From: Actinomadura barringtoniae
GTDB taxonomy: Bacteria > Actinomycetota > Actinomycetes > Streptosporangiales > Streptosporangiaceae
NCBI RefSeq assembly: GCF_017573505.1
Contig: NZ_JAGEOJ010000011.1
Coordinates: 1-64,000, forward strand
Direction of reading: 5' to 3'
Length of the DNA: 64,000 nt
Shown here: positions 42,687-50,643 of the stretch, one piece after another
Layout of the letters: every line of letters begins with the position of its first letter
Position numbering within the stretch: the stretch's first letter is position 1
Notes under the pieces: generated by a model
Told to the model about the DNA's origin: nothing
The model's input: only the letters and a program-made list of their open reading frames with translations
Database searches by the model: none
Translations under genes and position numbers: made by a program

Positions 42687-45600
42687 GTGGGCATCCCCGA
42701 CGAGGACGTGCTCGTCCTCCCCCACGAGTGGCTGCGCCGCATGCACCCGCGGCGCGGCGGCGTCCGCGTTCCCACCGCCGAGGTCGATCACGCCCTGGCC
42801 GGGGAGGCGCGGACTCTGGCAGCCGAGTCGCTTCCGCTGCTGGAACGGGTGCTCGGGCATCCTGCGACCGGCGCCGATCTCGTCGCGCGGACCAGGGCCC
42901 ACCTCGCGGGCGAGGCGGACCCGGCGGGGGCCGCGGCCGTGGCGATGGTGGCCGCGTCGTCGATGTGGCTGTGGGACGAGGAACGCCTGTCGGGCTTTGT
43001 GGACGTGTGGGTGGACGACCACGGCCCGGCGTTCGCCGCCTGCGCGTTCGCCGAGTACGGCCGCGTCGTCCGTACGGGGTCCCGGCACCGGCTCGGGCCG
43101 CTCGAAGGCATCGGCCTGGCGGAGGGACCGGCCGCCGAGGGGCGCTGGCCGCTGGAGACGTTCGCCCGCCGGATGCGCACGTTCCTCGCCACCTGCCCCG
43201 ACGACGACTATCGGCAGGCGGTCGAGGCGCTGGCCGGGCATCGCGTCACGTCCGCCCAGCGCATCATGGTCGCCTACCTGGCGCCGACCCGCGTGGACTG
43301 GGTGGACGAGTGCTGCGAGCACCCGCTGCAGGGCGCCGCCGAGGTCTTCCTCCAGGAGGCGCTGGCGTGCGCGCTGGGCACGGCGAGCCAGGCCGAGACG
43401 GTCGGGGACTGGGACATCCTCGGCTGGAACGGTTTCCGCCCCGGCGTGGTCGCCACCCTCCTCGACGGGGTCGGTGAGGCGGCCGTCCCGATACTGACCA
43501 GGGCGCTGCGCTCGCACCTGAGCGACGAGGACTTCGCGACGCTGACCGAGGCGCTGATGATCCTGCCGTCCGACGCGGCGTTCAGCGCCCTCGCCGACCG
43601 GCTGGAGCAGAAACGGTTCCAGCCGGTCGTCCGCGCCGCCATGCACCGCCACCCGGTACGGGCCGCGCGCATGCTGGCCCCCGTCGCGTGCGGGCCGTCC
43701 GGCTCGACCGGGGGATCCGGCTCGTCCGACCTCGCCGCGATGCTGATGTCGGCCCATCTGCGCGCCTACTCCTACGTGCTGGCCGATCTCCCCAACGATG
43801 TGCGCGAGCGGCTGCGGCCCATCTCGTCGACGGTCGAGGGGGTCGAGGAGGCGACGCCGGACGAGGTGCCGCGCTTCCTGGCCGAACCGCCGTGGACGCG
43901 CCGCCGGACCCGCCGCAAGCCGTTCGTGCTGGAGGGCCTCCCCGAGTCCCGCGAGCAGCGCATGGCCTGGACGCCGGGCGAACGGGAGCGCTGGGGCGAG
44001 GGCTCGCGCTGGTGGGCCGACTACTGGACCGGCCGCGACGACGTCGACTGGGACCACGAGGTCGCCCGCTGCCGGCTCGGCCGCGTCGGGCCCGACTCGA
44101 TGGGGGGCCTGTTCGCGATCGCCCCGGAGGCGACGCTCCGCCCGCTGCTGACCGCCTGGGACCCCGACCCCGCCGGCGCCGGCCGGTGGATGCAGCCGCT
44201 GATCAGCCGGTTCGGCCTGGACGCGCTGCCGCTGGCGCTCACCATCGCCGACCAGGTGCCCGCCGCGTTCGGAGGACTCCTCCTGCCGTTCTTCGACGCC
44301 GAGGTCGCCTGGGTGATGTCGGACTGGCTCGCTCGGCTGCGGGCCTCGGGCGTCTTCGCGCGGCGCTGGTTCGCCCGGCACGGCCTGGACGCGGTGCCGC
44401 TGCTGCTGCCCGCCGCGCTCGACCGGCCCGGTGGGGACCGTACCAACGCCGAGGGCGCGCTCCGCCTGCTCGCCGCGACGCACGGCACACAGCCGATCAT
44501 CGAGGCGGCGCGGGCGCACGGCGACGACGCGGCGGCGGCCGTCGGGAACGTCCTGGCCGCCGACCCGCTGGAGGTCCTGCCGTCCAGGGTCCCCAAGGTC
44601 GGCCCCTGGGCCGATCCCGAGTTGCTCCCGCCGCTGCTCCTGCGCGAGATCGGCCGCGCGCTGCCGTTCGACGCGGTCCGGCACGTGCTGACCCTGCTGG
44701 CGATGTCCAAGCCGGGGGAGCCGTACGCCGGGATCGACGCGCTCAAGCAGCTGTGCGACCCGCGATCGCTCGCCGCGTTCTCCTGGGCCGTCTTCCAGCA
44801 GTGGCGGCTGCACGGCATGCCCGCCAAGGACGGCTGGGCGCTGACGCAGCTCGGCCGGTGCGGCGACGACGAGACCGTACGGCGGCTCGCGCCGGTGATC
44901 CGCGCCTGGCCGGAGGAACGGTCCCACGCCCGCGCGGTCGCGGGACTGGACGTGCTGGCCGAGATCGGGACCGACGTGGCGCTCATGCACCTGTTCGGCC
45001 TCACCCGCAAGATGCGGTCCAAGACGTTCACCACCCGCGTCCACGAGAAGATCTCCGAGGTCGCCGCCGCGCGCGGGCTCAGCGCGGACCAGCTCGCCGA
45101 CCTCGCCGTGCCCGACTTCGGGCTCGACGCCGACGGTGGCCTGACGCTCGACTACGGGCCGCGCGGCTTCCGGGTCGATTTCGACGAGCGGCTCAGGCCT
45201 CAGGTCACCGAGGAGAACGGCCGGCGCCGCACCGACCTGCCCAAGCCCGCCGCGTCCGACGACCCCGTGCTCGCTCCCGCCGCCAAGCGGCGCTTCAGTG
45301 AGCTGAAGAAGGAGGTCCGCGCGGTCGCCGACGAGCAGATCCGCAGGCTGGAAGAGGCCATGGTGCGGGGCCGTCGCTGGTCGCTAGAGGAGTTCCGGTG
45401 CGGCCTGCTCGACCATCCGCTCATCTGGCACATCGCCCGGCGGCTGGTCTGGCTGGCGGACGGCCCGGACGGTCTGGATGGCGCGGACGACACGGGCGGT
45501 GCGAGCGGAACGGCGTTCCGGCTCGCCGAGGACCGGACGTTCGCCGACGTCGAGGACAACGCCTTCGCGCTCCTGGACGGCGAGGCGCAGATCTCCATCG

Positions 45601-46061
45601 CGCACCCGGTCCGGCTCGGGGACGACCTGGAGGCCTGGACGGAGATGTTCGCCGACTACGAGATCCTCCAGCCGTTCGACCAGCTCGGCCGCCCGGTCTT
45701 CACGCTGACCGAGGAGGAACGGCGGAGCGGGCTGCTGCGCCGGTTCGAGGGGAAGACGGCTCCGTACGGGCGGGCCAAGGGCCTGTCACAGGGCCGCTGG
45801 AGCGAGACCGGCAGCGGCTGGATCGCGCGCGAGCTGCCCGGCGGCCCCTACGTGGTGGTCGGCCTGAGCCCGGGCATCGGCTCGGCCGGCGCCCGCGCCG
45901 ACTACCCCGACCAGGTCATCACCGACGTCTGGCTGGCGGGACGTCCGGGCCGCTACCGCCTCGGCGCCGAGGGCTCGCTGACCTTCGGAGGCCTGGACCC
46001 CGTCACGGCCTCCGAGATCCTGCACGACCTGACCAGGCTGACCCGCGACGAGCGGAACTGA
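42687..46061 (+). CDS. DUF4132 (MolR/YehI-like) protein, second paralogue
   Basis: 1,124 residues, colinear with its upstream neighbour from end to end: VLVLPHEWLRRMHPRRGG matches VLVLPAAWLRRLHPRHGG, and the DUF4132 region (about 865-1010: MVRGRRWSLEEF..LLDHPLIWHIARRLVWLAD; DYEILQPFDQLGRPV) matches too. Long stretches between are only moderately similar, so the duplication is old. A Gly/Ser-rich loop at about 335-345 and an Asp/Gly loop near 930 distinguish it. GTG at 42687 follows the first gene's stop by three bases. The two probably form a hetero-dimer or play distinct roles in one complex (inference). Confidence 0.85.
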   Translation: MGIPDEDVLVLPHEWLRRMHPRRGGVRVPTAEVDHALAGEARTLAAESLPLLERVLGHPATGADLVARTRAHLAGEADPAGAAAVAMVAASSMWLWDEERLSGFVDVWVDDHGPAFAACAFAEYGRVVRTGSRHRLGPLEGIGLAEGPAAEGRWPLETFARRMRTFLATCPDDDYRQAVEALAGHRVTSAQRIMVAYLAPTRVDWVDECCEHPLQGAAEVFLQEALACALGTASQAETVGDWDILGWNGFRPGVVATLLDGVGEAAVPILTRALRSHLSDEDFATLTEALMILPSDAAFSALADRLEQKRFQPVVRAAMHRHPVRAARMLAPVACGPSGSTGGSGSSDLAAMLMSAHLRAYSYVLADLPNDVRERLRPISSTVEGVEEATPDEVPRFLAEPPWTRRRTRRKPFVLEGLPESREQRMAWTPGERERWGEGSRWWADYWTGRDDVDWDHEVARCRLGRVGPDSMGGLFAIAPEATLRPLLTAWDPDPAGAGRWMQPLISRFGLDALPLALTIADQVPAAFGGLLLPFFDAEVAWVMSDWLARLRASGVFARRWFARHGLDAVPLLLPAALDRPGGDRTNAEGALRLLAATHGTQPIIEAARAHGDDAAAAVGNVLAADPLEVLPSRVPKVGPWADPELLPPLLLREIGRALPFDAVRHVLTLLAMSKPGEPYAGIDALKQLCDPRSLAAFSWAVFQQWRLHGMPAKDGWALTQLGRCGDDETVRRLAPVIRAWPEERSHARAVAGLDVLAEIGTDVALMHLFGLTRKMRSKTFTTRVHEKISEVAAARGLSADQLADLAVPDFGLDADGGLTLDYGPRGFRVDFDERLRPQVTEENGRRRTDLPKPAASDDPVLAPAAKRRFSELKKEVRAVADEQIRRLEEAMVRGRRWSLEEFRCGLLDHPLIWHIARRLVWLADGPDGLDGADDTGGASGTAFRLAEDRTFADVEDNAFALLDGEAQISIAHPVRLGDDLEAWTEMFADYEILQPFDQLGRPVFTLTEEERRSGLLRRFEGKTAPYGRAKGLSQGRWSETGSGWIARELPGGPYVVVGLSPGIGSAGARADYPDQVITDVWLAGRPGRYRLGAEGSLTFGGLDPVTASEILHDLTRLTRDERN

Positions 46062-46081
46062 GCGAACCGAGCGGAATTGGG

Positions 46082-47191
46082 ATGACCGAGACCACCGAGA
46101 CGACCGAAGAGAAGCTGCAGCGGCCCCCGGCGGAGGTGCGGTTCGCCGACGAGCTGGCGCTGCTGCGCGAGGGCGACGCGGACGCGCCGCGACCGCCCGG
46201 ATGGGCGCTCAGCATGGAGGCCGCCCGCCGGTTCATCGTGGGCGACGAGGTGCGCGGCATCCACCGCAAGTTCGTCGGCGACCCGTCGCTGATCGACCGG
46301 GCGCTGGTGACGCTGGCGACCAGCCGCGGGCTGATGCTGGTCGGCGAGCCCGGCACCGCCAAGTCGCTGCTCTCAGAACTGATCGCGGCGGCGGTGAGCG
46401 GCGACTCGACGCTGACCATCCAGGGCGGCGCCGCCACCACCGAGGACCAGATCAAGTACTCCTGGAACTACGCGCTGCTGGTCTCCGAAGGGCCGTCGCC
46501 CAGGTCGCTGGTGCCCGCGCCGATGCTGAACGGCATGGCCGAGGGCAAGATCGTGCGGTTCGAGGAGATCACCCGCTGCCCGCTGGAGGTCCAGGACTCG
46601 CTGCTGTCCCTGCTGTCGGAACGCGTGCTGGCCGTTCCCGAGCTCGCGGGCGCCGATTCGATGGTCTTCGCGCGCGAGGGCTTCAACGTCATCGCGACCG
46701 CCAACACCCGCGACCGCGGAGTCAACGAGATGAGCGCGGCGCTGAAGCGGCGGTTCAACTTCGAGACCGTGTTCCCGATCGCCGACTTCCAGACCGAGCT
46801 CGACCTGGTCGAGTCGGAGGCGTCCGCGCTGCTGGAACGGTCGGGCGTGGCCGTGCCGCCGCGCCGCGACGTGCTGGAGGTCCTGGTCACCACGTTCCGC
46901 GAGCTGCGCGGCGGAATGACGGCCAAGGGCGAGGCGATGGAACGGCTGTCCACGGTGATGAGCACCGCCGAGGCCGTCTCGGTCGCGCACGCGATCGGCG
47001 TGCGCGGCTGGTTCCTGCGGGGCGAGCACGGCACCCCCTCCGACATCGTGGAGTGCCTGGCCGGAACGGCGGCCAAGGACAACGCCGACGACCTGGCGAG
47101 GCTGCGCCGCTACCTGGAGCAGCAGGCCAAGGCGCGGCCGGGCGCGCAGTGGAAGGCCCTGTACGAGGCCCGGCACCGGCTCCCGGGCTGA
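46082..47191 (+). CDS. MoxR-family AAA+ ATPase (YehL-like)
   Basis: 369 residues. Walker A GEPGTAKS (about 88-95), Walker B VRFEEITR with the catalytic acid pair, sensor-1 FNVIATANTRDRGVNEMS and the arginine-finger helix ALKRRFNFETV are intact. The C-terminal lid region is rich in Arg/Glu. MoxR ATPases act as chaperones or remodelers for VWA-domain partners, here the gene three places on. An N-terminal 60-residue extension (TETTETTEEKLQRPP) is acidic. ATG at 46082 has a GGAATTGGG purine-rich leader. Confidence 0.92.
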   Translation: MTETTETTEEKLQRPPAEVRFADELALLREGDADAPRPPGWALSMEAARRFIVGDEVRGIHRKFVGDPSLIDRALVTLATSRGLMLVGEPGTAKSLLSELIAAAVSGDSTLTIQGGAATTEDQIKYSWNYALLVSEGPSPRSLVPAPMLNGMAEGKIVRFEEITRCPLEVQDSLLSLLSERVLAVPELAGADSMVFAREGFNVIATANTRDRGVNEMSAALKRRFNFETVFPIADFQTELDLVESEASALLERSGVAVPPRRDVLEVLVTTFRELRGGMTAKGEAMERLSTVMSTAEAVSVAHAIGVRGWFLRGEHGTPSDIVECLAGTAAKDNADDLARLRRYLEQQAKARPGAQWKALYEARHRLPG

Positions 47192-47207
47192 TGACGGTGA
47201 TGACTGG

Positions 47208-49460
47208 ATGACGGTCTCGTTCATCGGCGTAAGGCACCACAGCCCGGCCTGCGCGCGGCTCGTCCGCCGGACGATCGAGGCGCTGCGGCCCGCGTACGTG
47301 CTGATCGAGGGCCCCGCCGACATCAACGGGCGCCTCGGTGAGCTGACGCTCGGGCACGACCTGCCGGTCGCCGTCTTCACCCACTACCGCGACGACGAGC
47401 GTGCGCACCTGTCGTGGACGCCGTTCTGCGCGTACTCGCCCGAGTGGGTCGCGCTGACCGCGGGGCAGGCGGCGGGCGCGCAGGTGCGGTTCATCGACCT
47501 GCCCGCCTGGCATCCGGCCTTCGCCGACCGCAGCAACCGCTACGCCGACGCCGAGCAGCGCTACGCCGACGTCATGGAACGGCTGTGCGGCGCGTTCGCG
47601 GTCGACAACGTGGACGTGCTCTGGGACCACATGGTCGAGGTCGAGCCGGACGACGAGTTGGAACGCAGGCTCGAGACCTACTTCGACCTCGTACGCGGCG
47701 AGGCGTCGGCGGGCGAGAGCGACACCGCGCGCGAGGCCTACATGGCCGGGTGGGTGCGGGCGGCCGAGGCCGAGGCGGGGGATCGGCCGGTCGTGGTCGT
47801 GAGCGGCGGCTTCCACCGCCCCGCCCTCAAAGAACTCGCCGCGAACGGGCCGACGGAATGGCCGCAGGTGCCGCTCCTGCCTGACGGCGCCAAGGGCGGG
47901 AGCTACCTCGTCCCCTACTCGTTCCGGCGCCTGGACTCCTTCACCGGCTACCAGTCCGGGATGCCGTCGCCGGAGTACTACCAGCGGCTGTGGGAGAGCG
48001 GGCCGGAGGGCGCCGCCGCGGGCCTCACCGAGGTCGTCGTCGCCCGGCTGCGCAAGCGCAAGCAGTATGTCTCGACCGCCGACCTGATCGCCGCGCGGAC
48101 GCTGACGGAAGGCCTGGCCAGGCTGCGCGGGCACCGCGTCCTGGCACGGACGGACCTGCTGGACGGCCTGGTCGCCGCGCTGGTCTCCGACGACCTCGAA
48201 CAGCCGCTGCCCTGGACGCGGCGGGGCACGATCGTTCGCGGGACACATCCGGTCGTCGCCGCGATGGTGGCCGCGCTGAGCGGCGACCGGGTGGGGCGCC
48301 TGCATCCCGACACCCCGGCGCCGCCGCTGGTCCACGACGTCACCGCCGAGCTCGAACGGCTCGGCCTCGACCACGAGGGCACGGTGACGCTCAGCCTCGG
48401 CGACGACGCCGACCTGGCGCGCAGCCGCGTGCTGCACCGGCTCAGCGTCCTGGGGATTCCCGGGGTGGAACGCGACTCGGGTCCGGCGGCGGGCGACGAC
48501 CCGACTCTTGAGGAACGCTGGACGCTCACCCGCGACGAGATGCGGCTGTCCGCGCTCATCGAGGCGGGCGCGCACGGCGCGACGCTGCTCGACGCGGCCG
48601 CCGCCGTGCTGGGCCAACGGACCGCCGCCGCGGGCACGGACATGGGACGGCTCGGCGGAGTCCTGTTCGACACCGCGCTCTGCGGCTGCATGGACCTGTC
48701 CGACGAGATCACCAAGGTCATCACGGCGAGCGTCGGAAGCGCCTCCGACGTCGCCGGACTCGGAGGCGTGCTCGCCACCTCACTGGGGCTCTGGCGGCAT
48801 GACCGGCTGCTCGGCACGGCGCGCAGCGCGCTGCTCGGCACGGTCGTCGAACTCTGCGTCACCCGAGTGCTGTGGCTGGTCGAGGGGGTGCGCGGCGGTC
48901 CGGCGCCCGCCGACCTCGGGCGCCTGAACGCGCTCGCCGCGACCCGCGACGCCCTCGTTCACGCGGCCGGGCCGCTCGGGCTGGACCGGGACGTCGCCAC
49001 CGGCGTGGCCCGGCGGATCAGCCTCAACGCCGAGGCTCCGCCCGACCTGCGCGGCGGCGCGTTCGGGCTCGGCTGGTCGCTCGGCGACGCCGCCGACCCG
49101 GTCCGCGCGGTACGGGGCGCCGCCGGTCCGCACATTCTGGGCGACTGGCTCGCCGGGCTGTTCGCGCTCGCCCGCGAGGAGGTGCTGACCGAGTCCGGGG
49201 TGCTGACCGTCCTGGACGAGATGGTCAGCGGATTCGGCGAGGAGGACTTCCTGGTGGCGCTGCCCGCCCTGCGGCAGGCGTTCGAGTACTTCCCACCGCG
49301 CGAGCGCGAGACGATCGCCAAGGGCCTGCTCGACCTGCGCGGGCTCAAAGGCTCGGCGCGCAGCCTGCTGAAGGGCGGCGGCGACCCGCTCCTGATCGCC
49401 GAGGCGCGGGCCTTGGAGGAGAAGGTGGAGCGGCTGCTGGCGGGGGAGGGGCTGTCGTGA
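47208..49460 (+). CDS. DUF5682-family protein (YehM-like)
   Basis: 750 residues. The N terminus (VSFIGVRHHSPACARLVRR and YVLIEGPADING) carries a His-His and a Glu like the metal-site motifs of TraB/TIKI or erythromycin-esterase-like folds; metal binding is inference. VVVSGGFHRPALKEL adds a second conserved His. The large C-terminal part is helical. The family consistently travels with MoxR, VWA and SWIM proteins. The start is ATG at 47208, 16 bases after the ATPase gene; the stop overlaps the VWA start (GTGA). I assign the family name from memory of the motif pattern. Confidence 0.75.
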   Translation: MTVSFIGVRHHSPACARLVRRTIEALRPAYVLIEGPADINGRLGELTLGHDLPVAVFTHYRDDERAHLSWTPFCAYSPEWVALTAGQAAGAQVRFIDLPAWHPAFADRSNRYADAEQRYADVMERLCGAFAVDNVDVLWDHMVEVEPDDELERRLETYFDLVRGEASAGESDTAREAYMAGWVRAAEAEAGDRPVVVVSGGFHRPALKELAANGPTEWPQVPLLPDGAKGGSYLVPYSFRRLDSFTGYQSGMPSPEYYQRLWESGPEGAAAGLTEVVVARLRKRKQYVSTADLIAARTLTEGLARLRGHRVLARTDLLDGLVAALVSDDLEQPLPWTRRGTIVRGTHPVVAAMVAALSGDRVGRLHPDTPAPPLVHDVTAELERLGLDHEGTVTLSLGDDADLARSRVLHRLSVLGIPGVERDSGPAAGDDPTLEERWTLTRDEMRLSALIEAGAHGATLLDAAAAVLGQRTAAAGTDMGRLGGVLFDTALCGCMDLSDEITKVITASVGSASDVAGLGGVLATSLGLWRHDRLLGTARSALLGTVVELCVTRVLWLVEGVRGGPAPADLGRLNALAATRDALVHAAGPLGLDRDVATGVARRISLNAEAPPDLRGGAFGLGWSLGDAADPVRAVRGAAGPHILGDWLAGLFALAREEVLTESGVLTVLDEMVSGFGEEDFLVALPALRQAFEYFPPRERETIAKGLLDLRGLKGSARSLLKGGGDPLLIAEARALEEKVERLLAGEGLS

Positions 49461-50581
49461 CCGATCCGGGCCTCGAACGCTGGCGGCTCATCCTCGGCGC
49501 GCCCGCCGATCAGGCCTGCGGCACCCCCGAGGGCGACGCCGCCGGGCAGGCCGCCGCGCTCGACTGGCTCTACGGCCGCGACGGCGACCTGGAGAAGCGC
49601 GGCGTGCGGAAGGGGCCGCGGCGAGGCGGCTCCGGGCAGGCCGAGCTCACCACCGTGGACTGGCTGGACGACGTCCACCGGCTCTTCCCCAAGGAGACCA
49701 TCGAGCGGCTCGAACGGGACGCGATCGAGCGCTACGAGATCCTCGACGTCGTCACCGACCCGTCCGTGCTGGAGCGGATCGAGCCCAACCCGGCCCTGCT
49801 GCGCGCCGTGCTCCGCACCAAGCACCTGATGAACCCCGAGGTCCTCGCCCTCGCCCGCCGCATCGTCGAGGCGGTCGTCCGCGACCTGCTCGAACGGCTG
49901 GCCACCGACGTCCGGCGGGCGTTCTCCGGCACCCGGTCACGGCAGCGCAGCCGGTTCAAGCAGTCGCGCAACTTCGACTTCCACGGCACCATCCGCGCCA
50001 ACCTCGGGCACTACCGGCCCGACGAACGCCGCGTCTACATCGAGGAGCCGCGCTTCGTCTCGCGAGTCAACCGGCACATGGAGCGCTGGCAGCTGATCCT
50101 GCTCGTCGACCAGTCCGGATCGATGGCCGGCTCGGTCATCCACGCCTCGGTCACGGCCGCCTGCCTGTGGGGGCTGCCCGGCCTCAAGACGCATCTGGTC
50201 GCGTTCGCCGGTGACGTCGTCGACCTCACCTCCGACGTGACCGACCCGGTGGAGCTGCTGATGAAGGTCCAGCTGGGCGGCGGCACCGACATCGCGCGGG
50301 CGGTCGACTACGGCGCCTCCCTGATCGAGAACCCGCGCCGCACGATCTTCGTGGTGATCAGCGACTTCTTCGAGGGCGGCGACGCGGGCCGCCTGGTCCG
50401 GTCGGTCAACGGCCTGGTGCAGAACGGCACGCACGTGCTGGGCCTGGCCGCGCTCGACGAGGAGGCCACGCCCGCCTACGACCACGAGATGGCCCAGCGC
50501 CTCGCCGACGTCGGCGCGCACGTCGGCGCCATGACGCCCGGGCAGCTCGCCGCGTTCGTGGCCGAGAGGATCACCCGATGA
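49457..50581 (+). CDS. VWA-domain protein (YehP/CoxE-like)
   Basis: 374 residues. A helical N-terminal half (about 1-200) including a basic linker (RAFSGTRSRQRSRFKQSRN) precedes a C-terminal von Willebrand A domain with the MIDAS motif DQSGSMAGS (218-226) and the GGGTD metal-ligand loop. IFVVISDFFEGG forms the third strand. VWA proteins of this CoxE-like kind are partners of MoxR ATPases. GTG start overlaps the previous stop; the stop overlaps the next small frame. Confidence 0.88.
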   Translation: MTDPGLERWRLILGAPADQACGTPEGDAAGQAAALDWLYGRDGDLEKRGVRKGPRRGGSGQAELTTVDWLDDVHRLFPKETIERLERDAIERYEILDVVTDPSVLERIEPNPALLRAVLRTKHLMNPEVLALARRIVEAVVRDLLERLATDVRRAFSGTRSRQRSRFKQSRNFDFHGTIRANLGHYRPDERRVYIEEPRFVSRVNRHMERWQLILLVDQSGSMAGSVIHASVTAACLWGLPGLKTHLVAFAGDVVDLTSDVTDPVELLMKVQLGGGTDIARAVDYGASLIENPRRTIFVVISDFFEGGDAGRLVRSVNGLVQNGTHVLGLAALDEEATPAYDHEMAQRLADVGAHVGAMTPGQLAAFVAERITR

Positions 50582-50643
50582 GCGAGCGGAGCGAGCGCTC
50601 CGGGGGGCGTGGGGGGTCGTCTCCCCTCGGGAGGCAGAGATGA
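50578..50643 (+). CDS. 21-codon bridging micro-ORF
   Basis: ATG at 50578 shares ATGA with the VWA stop, and its own TGA at 50641-50643 shares ATGA with the SWIM start. Predicted peptide MSERSERSGGRGGSSPLGRQ plus one Arg. The DNA contains the GAGCGAGCGGAGCGAGCG motif often seen at actinomycete gene junctions, so it may be a repeat insertion that relays ribosomes rather than a functional peptide. Confidence 0.45.
   Translation: MSERSERSGGRGGSSPLGRQR

Noticed and set aside
39216..45044. A 1,942-codon open frame on the minus strand opposite both DUF4132 genes
   Set aside because: It mirrors the codon-position bias of the two real genes and has repeated shadow segments. Composition is Gly/Arg/Asp-rich with no domain. 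The plus-strand genes have family motifs and operon structure.
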